From: Verticillium longisporum
Lineage: Eukaryota; Ascomycota; Sordariomycetes; Glomerellales; Plectosphaerellaceae
DNA: 64,000 bases
NCBI GenBank assembly: GCA_019188255.1
Contig: JAETXT010000006.1
Span: forward strand, 5,332,001 to 5,396,000
Direction: 5' to 3'
A program made the translations under genes and the position numbers. Below the pieces are notes generated by a model. The model searched no databases. It was given only the letters and a program-made list of their open reading frames with translations, and was not told the origin of the DNA. Positions 41,401 through 51,669 of this stretch are shown here, one piece after another (the stretch's first letter is position 1; each line of letters begins with the position of its first letter).

Positions 41401-41468
41401 ACCTACCTAGGTAGGTAGGTATCTGGTAGGTAAGCACGGCCCCTCAGGTAAGTACCTGTACCTAGGGA
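41401..41468. repeat. CCTACCTAGGTAGGTAGGT-type repeat island
   Basis: Same vocabulary as the 40720 island. It lies 86 nt beyond the right end of the MITE-like element, so the two islands bracket it. Confidence 0.85.
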
Positions 41469-41805
41469 CTGCCCTGTCCTTCGCTCTGCTCTGGTGCGAC
41501 CCTGTCACGTTGGGCTGCTGCTTGGTGCTGTGCTTCAGTGCTTGCTTTGGCGGGGTGCAGGCCGATAAGGTTGAGCTCTTATCAGCTGCCATCGACCCAA
41601 TCGTCACGGCTTCGAGGCGAGCCTCGCCGCGACATGCCTCATCGTCCACTCCTCACTGCACATAAACATCCAATCCTTCCTTGAACAACCCTCCAGCTCA
41701 TTCTGCACTCCTAGCCCCAAAGAAGCATACCACGTCACAGTCATCCACACACTCCTCGCAGGCCAACACCATCACGACGCACCACCATCGGGCAGCCCAA
41801 ACACC

Positions 41806-42660
41806 ATGGTCAACCAAACCCCCCGCGGCAAGCGCGGCGGCGGTCACGCCCGTCACTCCTCGGCCTCGCACCGCCACGCGAACCCCGTCACATCCGACTA
41901 CGACTCGGACGCGCCGACGCACGCGCTCCTCGACCAAAACGCCGCCGCCGCCCCAGCCCCGAACCCGGCCCTGCTCAACCGCACCAACACGGACCTCAAC
42001 CTCGCCGTCCTGCGCCGCCACATGCCTGCCATCCACTCGATCCTCTCCATCGCCGCCAACGCCGTCGTCTACACCTTTGCGCCCGCCACCTCGTCCTGGG
42101 AGCGCGCCGGCATCGAGGGCACCTACTTTCTCTGCTTCCTCGCCCCGGACGCGGCAACGGCGCAAGATCCCTCGATCGCCGCAGCAGCAGCAGGCCCGCC
42201 GCGCGCCTGCATCTTCGTCCTCAACCGCCGCGGCCTCAACAACGTGAGCATCGACCTCGCGACCGTCGGCCACTTTGAGGTCATGGACGGCATCTACATC
42301 TTCCGCCTCGACGAGGGCACCGACGTCCTCGCCGGCGTCAAGCCCGAGGGCGACGCCGCCGACGCCGCCATCGACACGACCGTCGTCGGCATCTGGATCC
42401 ACACCGAGGACGACGAGACGCGCATGTCCAACGCCGTCATGGTCCAGGAGACGCTGCGCCTCGTGCAGACGGGCGAGGCCCTTGTCGAGGACGACGCCGT
42501 GCAGGCGCAGGCCCAGGGACAGCCACACAGCCAGGGACAGGCGCAGGCACACGGCCAGCAGCAGGACTACGGCCCGCCCGCTGCCGCCGCCCAGCCCGCG
42601 GGCAGGAACCTGAGCGTCAGCGCCCTGTTTGGCGTCGCGCCCAACGGCCTCAGCGGCTAG
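41806..42660 (+). CDS. DCP1: mRNA decapping complex subunit Dcp1
   Basis: A single-exon 284-residue frame beginning MVNQTPRGKRGGG. After a basic N-terminus the EVH1/PH-like Dcp1 domain starts near residue 45: LLNRTNTDLNLAVLRRHMPAIHSIL, then VVYTF, WERAGIEGTYFLC, FVLNRRGLNNVSIDL and IWIHTEDDETRMSNAV. A low-complexity Ala/Pro insert sits between beta strands, as common in filamentous fungi. The C-terminal tail is Gln/Ala/Gly-rich and ends ALFGVAPNGLSG. Dcp1 activates the decapping enzyme Dcp2 in cytoplasmic 5'-3' mRNA decay and P-bodies. The long open frame on the opposite strand is a GC-bias shadow. Confidence 0.92.
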   Translation: MVNQTPRGKRGGGHARHSSASHRHANPVTSDYDSDAPTHALLDQNAAAAPAPNPALLNRTNTDLNLAVLRRHMPAIHSILSIAANAVVYTFAPATSSWERAGIEGTYFLCFLAPDAATAQDPSIAAAAAGPPRACIFVLNRRGLNNVSIDLATVGHFEVMDGIYIFRLDEGTDVLAGVKPEGDAADAAIDTTVVGIWIHTEDDETRMSNAVMVQETLRLVQTGEALVEDDAVQAQAQGQPHSQGQAQAHGQQQDYGPPAAAAQPAGRNLSVSALFGVAPNGLSG

Positions 42661-43172
42661 GAGCTGCTGTTGCAGAGCGCGCAGCGCATCGCGGAACGAA
42701 TGACGAGCTCGGGGCAGGAGGGTTCGCGGCGCTTGTCTTTTCGGCGCGAATGAGCCGTATGCCGTGCTACTGCGGGCATGTTGCTTCCTCAACGGAAGAA
42801 GAAAAAGGGGACGAAAGGATGGAGAACCGGAAAAAGGCCGTCTGGTGCTGGGTGGAACGCTCACAAGCTGGGACCCGAACGTGTACGATACCCACAAGAA
42901 ATGCAGGGACTCATCTAAACCTCGCATGGAGAGTATAGACTACGAAATGAAATAATGGCATCTATGAGTTATGAACGCCTTGAAAGACAAAAAAGTCCTA
43001 AGCGCTCCGCGGAGCATCAAAAAAAGGTCGAACCTCGGCCAACGCGTGACGCAATTCTGTACCAGTCACCTCGCCAGGTCTCCTTCTCAACCTGTCTTTC
43101 CCATGCCGGCCGTGAAACTCATACTGTGCACACCCCCTTCCCAATCATCCATAAAGGCTACGAGCCCACGTC
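42661..43172. other. Convergent 3' flanks of DCP1 and RVS161
   Basis: About 510 nt between the stop codons of two convergent genes. No further gene seen. Confidence 0.5.
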
Positions 43173-44347
43173 TCAGACCGTCCCGCCGATGCTCAGCTCG
43201 CGAATCTCCTGCAGGACCTGCTCGACCCTTGCGTCGAGGTGGCCTTGCGCGTACTGCTCCCGCGTGTCGGCGTCGAGGTACTGCTGCACCTGGGCCATGC
43301 GGCTGTAGGCCTCGGCGCAGAAGCGCAGCTGGATCTTGACGAGGGCCTCGAAGCTCGGGTCGAGGTAGGGGACGCGGAGGTCGATGAGCTGCGGCAGCTC
43401 GGTCGAGAGCTGCTCGTTGAGCTGCTCGTACGCCGCCTTGGCCATTTCCATTTCCTTCTCGGCGCGCGGCAGCTTGGTCACGTCCTTGTCCGGCTTCTCG
43501 GCGAGCTTCTTCACCTTGGCGCGCAGCGAGTCGTAGTCGAGCAGCTTGTGGCCGCGCTTCTTGATGCCTAGGTTGTTGCGTGTCAGCAGACGGGAGCGCC
43601 GGAGGAGGGACATGCGGGATGCGGCAGCGACTGACATTCGTTGACGTCTGGGAAGTAAGCACAGAATCGGGAGATGGGTTGCAAGACGGTCGTTCTGGTG
43701 GGGGTCTGTTAGTAGATCCTCCATGATTGGTGCTGGAGACACGCACTGGTATGGTCCATCTAGTGACTTGATCGTCTCGGCGTCAAGATCCTCCACGGCC
43801 TGCTTGTAACTCCTGCTCACACCGTCTCTCGCACCAGAGTCTCCGTAAAATGCGTCTATCGTCTCGGCAATTCGCATCTGGGAAGCAGTCATGGCTGCGA
43901 GTGGGTCAGCCCGGTTCGGCACATGCTTGGCGTGGTTTGGGGCTGGTAGGCTTTACCTCGTAGCGAGTCGAGGTAGCCCTTGGACTCCTTCTGTAGCCTC
44001 AAGGCAGCAGCCTCCATGGTCTTGAATCGTCTGTAGCCACTGGTCTCAGCATCACTTCCAACAGAAACGAGGTGCCGGGAACCCCTGACCTCTCTTCGAC
44101 CTCGTAATCACGATCGTTTGTTCGCTCCACATGGCCTGTCAACGTATGTTAACCGGAAGTAATTCGGATGCGGGGGCAGACGAAAGACGAACCCGTCTTC
44201 ATCATGACCTGCGTCGTCGCGCGGTTGACATTCTTCTTGAAGCCTGTCGTCCACCAGTGTCAGCGCCAACAAAACAAGTCCATGCCCAGCCGCCCTCGAT
44301 GAGGGGTACACTCGGAAGCTCGGAACAGCCGTACCTGCCCACGACAT
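43173..44347 (-). CDS. RVS161: BAR-domain protein Rvs161 (amphiphysin-like)
   Basis: Seven exons were rebuilt: 44347-44335, 44243-44193, 44135-44090, 44030-43957, 43894-43747, 43694-43636 and 43567-43173. They give 261 aa, the usual Rvs161 length. The sequence runs MSWAGFKKNVNRATTQVMMK, then NDRDYEVEERRFKTMEAA, LRAMTASQMRIAETIDAFYG, the join FCAYFPDVNECIKKRGHKLLDYD, and LPRAEKEMEMAKAAYEQL. It ends IRELSIGGTV without an SH3 domain, separating it from Rvs167. Exon 1 is only 13 nt and exons 2, 3 and 6 are 46-59 nt. Rvs161 forms a curved dimer with Rvs167 that tubulates membranes during endocytosis; in yeast it also acts in cell fusion. All junctions keep frame and no lesion is seen. Confidence 0.93.
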
Positions 44348-47300
44348 GGTGAATGCTGTTCAATGTGTCGTCCGAGTATCGGGATAGGTGTTTATTCGGT
44401 CTCGGCGTCGAGCGCAGGAGCTGTTTCGTTGGTTGTTCGGCCGTGTTGGATTGGGATCGTGTCTCTGCTCGCGCGACGTTGGGGGAGGATGTAGGTTTGA
44501 TTGCGACGCTTGCAAGTAGTGGGCCTGACGCCAGGTTGTGACCAGCGAATGGAGACGACGTCAGCGGGCGAGGCGCGGATGAGCCACATCCTCATTGGGC
44601 TAGCGCCCTGCACCCGCGTGTCTTTGGTTCCTGAGCGGGGCGAACACTGCATTGTACGGTGTCGATCGCGTGGAGGTATTCAATGAACAACTGTATTCAT
44701 TTATTGTTTTGATTATATTTCTATCGACTGCCTGTGTGTCTTGTTGTACTGCTGTTTGCGTCGTCTAGGATTCGTGGAGCTGGGGCGCTCATCGCTCCAC
44801 CGAAGCCTCTCAAATATTCCCATAGGCACATCGTGCCCTCTCACTGCCTGCTCTTTGCCATTCCCCATTGCTGCCTATAGCTGTAACTTGGAATACCAAA
44901 CTGCTCCATGCTGCTGCGGCCAAGGAGGCTTAGATAGACGATCCGAGAGGGCAAATCTTCAGCAGCAACACCAACATGGCAGGTAGGAGGTTGAAGTGCG
45001 AACGGGGTGATTGCGATGCGGCAGAAGCTGCAAATGAAGGGGATAAGGTTGTCGAGATCGGCATATTTATCGAACGTTGGCCAGGCTCGGAGGGCAAAGC
45101 CGGCGGCGTACGTGACCGCAAATATGCAGGAGTTGAAGTATGTTTTGTTGGGGCCGGGTGTCATCCATCATCAGCCGGAGGCCAAAAGTTCTGTGTCGCA
45201 GAACGGATACGAATATGGCCTGCCACATGTGGACCGACATTGTGATTGAGAAACCTATGGTGAACGAAATGGTTAATCCCTTATTCGGAGCACAGAGCTG
45301 CCAGCTCATTCTGTCCACGGACGACTCAATGTCAGTAACCGTAGATTTTGGAACCGGTTGGACTCACCAAGCTTATCGTATGCTATATTGCATGCTAAAA
45401 AAGATAGGCGTTCCTGTTTTTAAGAGGAGTAAATCATTATTACGAAGAGAAATTACTTCTTGAAATTCAATATCAATAATAGACAATGTTCAGGAAACGA
45501 GAACTTCAGTTGCCGAGCGGGCTACGCCGTGTTACAGTGCAGTGTTGAAGCTCGCCACTACGACCTCCCATGGCTACTGCCAGCTTTGTTATAAGTGAAA
45601 GACTAAGAGAAACAATCTTCGTGGAGCTGATAGCCTTACACTACGTTTGTCCCCGTTAGGTTACGGGGGTCCTACTCTTGCTCTGGACAAGGCCAGCAGC
45701 AGTCCGTCTTCCACGGGAAGGTCATTTGGATCAAGCAACCGACGCTTCATCCGGGATGAGACACGATTGGATCCCAATTGGGCCACGGTAAAAATCATAC
45801 GAAGTACGCAGGAGGATTAACATCCCCGAATTCCGAACGGCAGAGCGAGCTGAGCAGCCCTTCTATTGACACCAAGACTCTATGAATGAGTTCCACACCT
45901 CTCTGCGTCGTAGCAATTCCCATTCACGACGAAAATCATGCTAGAGACACAACCTGGCTAGAAATAAATAGCATTGGCCCCCGAAATCTGATCATGTTGA
46001 TCGGCCGCGATCGATTTCGAATGCTGGGTGGGCTTGCTGTGGGTCCGGCGGCCGAGGCCGCCGGAATCCTTCAGGCAGAAGCGGGCGCCATGGGGTATCA
46101 GACGACATGCCTTCGATACCCTTTCAGACATTATACAAAACATGCCCTGGAGGAAACCATCAGCTTGTTGAGTTTGACGTTTCCAAATCTAAAATGGCGA
46201 TGGTATCCATACCAGAAGGGTCCAGGCTTGACACGTCTCTACCGCAGGCTCCGCACACACGCGGAAAGCCTCGGCTGACGACGATGCGTTCCCTGCGAGG
46301 AGCCAACAATGTAACCGACATTCGAATCCTTCAAGCCAAGCTCAGGGTATCTGGCCGGCTTCGACCCAGGAACATGTAGAGAAGCCCCGTGTTCACGATA
46401 CTCCACCGTCAAGTCGTACGGGTTAATTGCAAAGAAGACGAGCTCGCACATCGCCACAAACTCCACCTCATCAAAGATGCCCACATCTACGAAAAAGCGC
46501 TGCTTATTTCTCTACGCGAGACGCAACATCTTTAGCACGGCATCGCTCGGCGGAAGGGCATGATTCGCAAACTCGGGATGCTGCTCGAAGAAAGGCTGCA
46601 GATTTGCCCTACTCGCCTCGACCAGGGCTCCTTCAGGTGTTGTACAGAGTCGAGAACCCGCTGCACTGTTAGTGACGCTTCGACAGCGGCATGAGTGACA
46701 TGTGTCACGGGATCCAGTGCCGTCGCACCTAGGGTGCCCGCCATCTGCCTCGCCTAAGCCTCTAACGACGGCTGGCCCCTGTAGCCATCAACGGTCGACG
46801 TGTGCCGAAGACTAGCACCCAGGACCCCGGTTGGGAAGTCAGCCGCTGCAACGTGGGTTGGCTTTGGGCGCCGGCACCGGGTTGGCGCTGACATCACGCT
46901 GCAAGGCCGTCACCGTGTGAGACTTGCTCGAGGCGGTTGTCGACGCTCTCGAGGACCTCGTCGTAGCGGGCGGAGATAAGGACTCGCTGCCGTTTTTCGG
47001 GCTTGTTCGCGTGGCGCGACAGGTGAGGTTCGCTGTCAGATAGCTGGAGCAGGGAACGGCGCGATCGAATTTCGTCTACAAAGGTAAGATACTTTCTCAG
47101 ATGCTTTCGGCCATGATCGTTACTTTCTGTCTCATGCAGTTGTCGTACTATGGCCTGAGCGTTAACACTGTTATACTGTGACGTGAACCGTAGAGCGGGT
47201 GCTCTTGAGGCGAGAGTTCCATGCTCTGGCATGAACAACGGGTCCATAGTCTTAGGAGTGACTTTGCACTCTGACTTCAGAACAGAAGTCAAAAAGTCTG

Positions 47301-47593
47301 GAGAAACGTAGTCGTGAGACTCTTGTGGATGGGCAGGATAACTGCGAGGTAGACTGAGTACGTCTGTCTGATCAGATGGCACTCGGGTGGAGCATGTCAG
47401 CATCCTCCCGGACGGGATCGGCAACCAACAGTCTCGAGCATCAATCACATACATGCACACCTTCGACGTTCGCTCCGCAATAAACAAGCGAGTGCCAAAA
47501 TGCAGTGGCTTATTATCTCTAGAATTCGCTCATCCTCTATGTCCCCCCCCCCCGCCGAACGCTCTGCGAATTTGGAGTACACACAATCATACA
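44348..47593. other. Longest gene-poor stretch (3.2 kb), no confident gene
   Basis: No recognised family appears on either strand. The longest frames are 45886-46278 (plus, about 130 codons, starting MSSTPLCVVAIPIHDEN), 46239-46484 (minus, containing MGIFDEVEFVAMCELVFFAINPYDLTV) and 46894-47487 (minus, about 197 codons, no ATG at its 5' end). The middle one has a coding-like hydrophobic/charged balance and could be an exon of a decayed gene, but no partner exons were found. AT-rich DNA lies near 44690-44740 and 45390-45490. Confidence 0.4.
47543..47553 (+). repeat. 11-nt C homopolymer
   Basis: Eleven consecutive C residues lie about 40 nt downstream of the RPT2 stop. It is by eye one of the longest single-base runs in the window and a likely place for length errors. 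Confidence 0.8.
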
Positions 47594-49144
47594 CTACAGG
47601 TACAGGCCCTCAGGCTCGCTCTCCTGCTTGGTCCGCAGCACTCTCTCCCTAGCCGAACGGAAGTCGGCCATCTGCACACGCATGCGACGCTCACGCAGAG
47701 CCATCAGACCAGCTTCGGAGCAGATGGCCTTGATGTCGGCACCCGACAGGTCGTCCTTTGCCGAGATGAACTCCTCGAGGTCCACATCGTCGTTGAGCGA
47801 CATCTTGGAGGTGTGCAGGGTGAAGATCTTGCGCTTGGTGTTCTGGTCGGGGTTCTCAAACAGAATCTTTCGGTCGATACGGCCGGGACGGATGAGGGCC
47901 GGGTCGAGAGTCTCAATCTTGTTCGTCGCCATGAGAACCTTGACGTCACCACGATCGTCGAAACCGTCGAGCTGGTTGAGAAGCTCCAACATGGTTCGCT
48001 GAATTTCACGCTCACCACCCGATGTCGAGTCGTATCGCTTGGTACCGATGGCGTCGATTTCGTCAATGAACACAATCGAGGGGGCGTTTTCGGCGGCAAC
48101 CTGATATCACATTAGCGGGGCTCATTTGGAGAAGAAGGCAAACATACCTGGAACAGTTGGCGCACGAGACGGGGGCCGTCACCGAGGTACTTCTGAATCA
48201 GCTCACTGCCGACGATACGCAGGAAAGTGGCAGATGTCTGGTTGGCAACAGCCTTGGCCAGAAGCGTCTTTCCTGTACCCGGAGCACCATAGAGAATGAC
48301 ACCTTTGGGCGGCTTGATGCCCATCTCCTCGTACAGTTCTGGATGCAGCAGTGGCAGCTCGACCGACTCCCTGACCTCCTGGATCTGTGTTTCCAGGCCA
48401 CCAATATCGGCGTATGACTCGGTCGGGGGCATGTCAAGCTACATGACGCTGCCAAGGGGATCAGTGTCGTCCGTCAGGACACCGACGATGCTGGCGCTCT
48501 TGTGATGCTGGTGCACGCTCGAGCCGGGCTCGGGAAGGTCCTTGTCAACAAAGCTCATGATGCTGACGTAGTACTCGGGCCCGGTGGTGCTGCTGACAAT
48601 GGCGTGGTCATCGTCAATCATCTCCTCCAGCGTACCGACACCCATCGGGCTGCCTCGCATGTCGTCAACGCGACCACGCTCGTCAGCCAGCCTGTCTTCG
48701 GTACCCTCGGGTCCGGGCGCCGCATTGCCCTCCTTTGCGGCCTTTGCCTTGCTCAGACGCTCCTGGTTCTCGACGTATTCTTCTTCGAGGATAAGGTGAT
48801 CGTGGGTTCGCTGCATTCGCAGGAGACGAAGCTTGCATCGACTCGTCGGGTAGATGGCAGGAAGCTTGGCAGCGGCGCTGGTGCCAGCCGCCTTTCTCTT
48901 CTTGCGGCCGACACGGGTGGTCGGGCGAGGGGGCGGCTCGTACTTGGGCTTATCCTTCTGTGGCGATCGTCAGTTCTGCGACGAACGAGATGGGCTGTTA
49001 TAGTGAGGGCAAACCTTCTTATCCTTCTCATCTCTTCCTTCTCCTCCACCGCCCATTCCGGACTGGTTCTGACCCTGGAAAGACGGCAAGTCAGTTTGGT
49101 TGCACCTCGGGATGTTTGGCAGGGCGTTTGCAGGTGTGTACCAT
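47594..49144 (-). CDS. RPT2: 26S proteasome ATPase subunit Rpt2 (in-frame amber at a conserved Lys)
   Basis: Exons are 49144-49142 (ATG only), 49074-49015, 48957-48148 and 48100-47594, 460 codons. Exon 2 begins GGTCAGAAC, so the protein starts [10 protein letters not shown], with the N-myristoylation glycine known for Rpt2. A lysine-rich linker and coiled coil ([14 protein letters not shown]) precede the OB region ([13 protein letters not shown]). The AAA module has [16 protein letters not shown], Walker [27 protein letters not shown], Walker [11 protein letters not shown] and [19 protein letters not shown]. The C-terminus ends in the HbYX motif LYL. Codon 194 is TAG (48439-48441) between SVM and [14 protein letters not shown], where the family has Lys. 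RPT2 is essential in yeast, so this is most likely a sequence error. Role: nuclear/cytosolic proteasome base ATPase and gate opening. Confidence 0.9.
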
Positions 49145-50249
49145 GGTTGCTACTGGGGAGCTTCGCAAGCTCTGGAATCGGGGGTCGGATAATCGCCAAC
49201 AATATTCAGAGGTTGCGGCAGTTGACTACGTGTCGCAATGGATTGGTTCGGCGAGTTCGGTGCGCCTGCGATGGTGGTGATGGCGGTGATAGCTGTGGAT
49301 GATGATGGAAGGGCGACGTTATGGGGCTGGCTGACTGTTGGCATTTCGAGGTCCAGACGTCAAGGCGCCAGAGAAACGCGACGCCTGGGCTGGGGCCTAA
49401 TTCGATGGCGACGCTCATCACGTGCGGAGAGCTTTGCTGAGTCATCGAGATGGCCGGGGGTTCTACTGGCGTTCAACCACAAGAGGTCCATTGACACCTG
49501 GATAGCTACTTGAACTGGCAGTAAATACCGGCGTGCACTTGTGACAAATGCGGACATCTCATCAGAATGCACGAATCTGCTTCGAGTGAGTTATTAGAAT
49601 CGACGTACTGGCTGCTGGCAGCATGCCGTATTTACTCAATGTGCTTAAACCAATCAGCTCACCAAGGTAGCTCCATTGCGTAGAAAGTATCTAGTTTCCT
49701 TCCTACCTACCTAGGTACCTACCTAGGTACCTACCTACCTTACCTCCCCCAGATACGTTCTCAGGTACCTCGCTCAGGTAGCTAGCTCAACAAGCAACAC
49801 TCACGAGCTGCCTCGTTTCTCAGGACTAACGGCTAACTACGAATGATGCAACGATTCAAGTAAAAAGGTCGAGCTAATGAAAACAAAACCAGCTCCATGA
49901 ACAATCCCAAGCTGTGTGTTTCGCGGCGTGTCTCAGCAGATGCACTGCAGCCCGTGACCCTGAGCCTGACGTCTACGAGAGCAGCCACCCAGGAACCCCT
50001 TGGTTTCCGTCTCCAGCCAAGTCCCCCAGCGGCTAACACTGGACGTCACGAAAGTTCCGCGGGGCAAATCAAACACCCCTCCATCTCACATAACAACCCT
50101 ATTCAACCCCAACGACGGCGTCCCTCTGCTGGTTCCCTTTTGCTCTTCCTCCCCAGCAAAAGCTTGAACCCCGCCCACCAAGCAGTCCTCGCCCTCTGAA
50201 CGAACAAAACGCAGTTCCCCGTATTCGCCGCGAGCCAAAGCAGCCCACC
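49145..50249. other. Divergent promoter region of RPT2 and UBC1
   Basis: About 1.1 kb between two ubiquitin-proteasome genes transcribed in opposite directions. It includes the repeat island 49701-49788. The C-rich leader before 50250 ends in a CACCATG context. Confidence 0.55.
49701..49788. repeat. CCTACCTAGGTACCTACC-type repeat island
   Basis: The third and longest island of the CCTACCT/CCTAGG/GGTACC vocabulary, decaying rightward into CTCAGGTACCTCGCTCAGGTAGCTAG. It lies in the RPT2-UBC1 divergent promoter. Confidence 0.85.
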
Positions 50250-51068
50250 ATGTCATCCTCACGCGAGCGCCGCATCATCAAGGAGCTGGCCGACATGGAG
50301 GCCGACAAGGACAACTCGGGCGTCTTCGCGCAGCCCGTCTCGGAAGCGAGCCTGCTCCATCACAAGGGCACGCTGCCGGGGCCCCGCGACTCGCCCTATG
50401 CCGGCGGCCGCTTCATCGTCGACATAGTCATTCCCGACATGTACCCCTTCAAGTCCCCGATCATGAAGTTCGACACGAAGATCTGGCACCCCAACATCAG
50501 CTCCCAAACAGTGCGTTGCCCGTCGCTAGTCCCCAGCCTGCCCCCCCGACTCCCCCCTCTCTCTCCCGGCTCCCGTGGCCCGAGTCGAGCAGCAGTGCTA
50601 ACGAAGAAACAAACAGGGCGCCATCTGCCTCGACACGCTCGGCACAGGCTGGTCGCCCGTGCAAACAATCAAGACAGCCCTCCTCTCGCTGCGCATGCTC
50701 CTCGAGTTCCCGAACCCCAAGGACCCGCAGGACGCCGAGGTCGCCAAGATGATGCTCGAGCGGCCCCAGGCCTTCGCCCTGCGGGCCCAGGAGTGGGCCG
50801 TCGCCCACGAGGGAGTGCCCGCGAACTCATGGTCGACACGTCGCGGTACACGGCCGAGGCCGGCGCCGACAAGGCCGCCCTCGACGAGACGCGCTACGAC
50901 GGCTACAACCGCAACCTCGTCGAGCGGTTCGTTGGCATGGGCTTCCAGGTTGATGCCGTTGTTGACGCGTTCAAGTATGTTGGCATTGACCGGAATGATG
51001 GCCGGGACTATGAGCTTGAGGAGGCGTACATGGGGGACATTACGGCTCGGTTGCTCGGCGAGCAGTGA
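50250..51068 (+). CDS. UBC1: Ubiquitin-conjugating enzyme E2 with UBA domain, Ubc1-like (one-base frameshift)
   Basis: Exons are 50250-50510 and 50617-51068 with a 106-nt intron. The repaired protein would be 237 aa. The UBC fold runs from RRIIKELADMEADKDN through GPRDSPYAGGRF, MYPFKSPIMKFDTKIWHPNIS and GAICLDTLGTGWSP, which holds the active-site Cys, to LEFPNPKDPQDAEVA. The UBA domain is at the C-terminus (LVERFVGMGFQVDAVVDAFKYVGIDRNDG, ending ITARLLGEQ). That pairing is Ubc1/E2-25K type. The frame breaks at a G run (50811-50813, one base short) after EWAVAHEG, with the continuation ARELMVDTSRY one base off. As written the UBA domain would be lost. In yeast Ubc1 extends K48 chains with the APC/C and in ERAD. 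Confidence 0.88.
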   Translation: MSSSRERRIIKELADMEADKDNSGVFAQPVSEASLLHHKGTLPGPRDSPYAGGRFIVDIVIPDMYPFKSPIMKFDTKIWHPNISSQTVRCPSLVPSLPPRLPPLSPGSRGPSRAAVLTKKQTGRHLPRHARHRLVARANNQDSPPLAAHAPRVPEPQGPAGRRGRQDDARAAPGLRPAGPGVGRRPRGSARELMVDTSRYTAEAGADKAALDETRYDGYNRNLVERFVGMGFQVDAVVDAFKYVGIDRNDGRDYELEEAYMGDITARLLGEQ

Positions 51069-51669
51069 TGTCAGGGTTTGGTGGTGTGGGATCATCGGGT
51101 AGGATGGGCAGCCGCCGCGGATTTGGGGGCGAGTCTCAGAAGAGGGTAAGGACGGACGGACGGACGGACGGACGGACACATTCCGCTGGAGTTTTGCGTG
51201 TTTCTATAATGTTATGACTGAAATGTTTGCATTGCGTTGGGGGGAATATTCCACCATCAATTCTTTTGTCATCTCCGTCTCGAGAAGGCGTTCGGAGAGG
51301 TCGCGTCAGGGGACGCATTCAGACGAGGAGCCTCGGTGGCAGGCAGAGGCACGCCGACGAAGCACAGACTGTTACGAAACAAACAAAAATTGGGGTTGAG
51401 ACCTGTTCTCAAGATGGGTGATGCAGGCAGAATACAGATGGAATTCCAGATTACAAAACAGAAGCCGGCGCGACGCGGCCTCGTTGCTAGCCTCGCCTTC
51501 CAAAGCCGCCTCCGTTCCAGTCTATGAGTACCGTACCCTCGATGAATAGCAGAAAATGCACGGCTGCTCCGTAGGCGTGCCCCGGTCACCACATCATACA
51601 TACACATGCTTCCCTTCTCCTCGCATTGCCACCCACTCACACCTGTTCCGCTGGATAGACGGGAACCCT
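51069..51669. other. Convergent 3' flanks of UBC1 and LSC1
   Basis: About 600 nt between the stop codons. It contains the GGAC microsatellite listed separately. No other gene seen. Confidence 0.5.
51150..51177 (+). repeat. (GGAC)7 microsatellite
   Basis: Seven perfect GGAC units lie about 80 nt after the UBC1 stop. A tetranucleotide array of this purity should be length-variable between strains. Confidence 0.9.

Larger units (their letters stand above)
40293..41805. other. Intergenic region with repeats and a MITE-like element
   Basis: About 1.5 kb between divergent genes (5-phosphatase leftward, DCP1 rightward). It contains two CCTAGGTAGG-type repeat islands flanking a 481-bp element with inverted repeats, listed separately. 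The last 150 nt before 41806 look like a C-rich fungal promoter and leader. Confidence 0.6.

Noticed and set aside
41698..42927. Minus-strand open frame of about 409 codons opposite DCP1
   Set aside because: Its Val/Gly/Asp-rich composition is the antisense image of the GC-rich DCP1 coding strand, and it has no family motif.
42995..43075. tRNA-like T-loop (GGTCGAACC) downstream of DCP1
   Set aside because: No pairing acceptor, D or anticodon arms can be folded around it.
47594..49144. Calling RPT2 a pseudogene
   Set aside because: Four exons, all AAA motifs, the myristoylation start and the HbYX end are intact, and the gene is essential in yeast; a single amber is better explained as an error.
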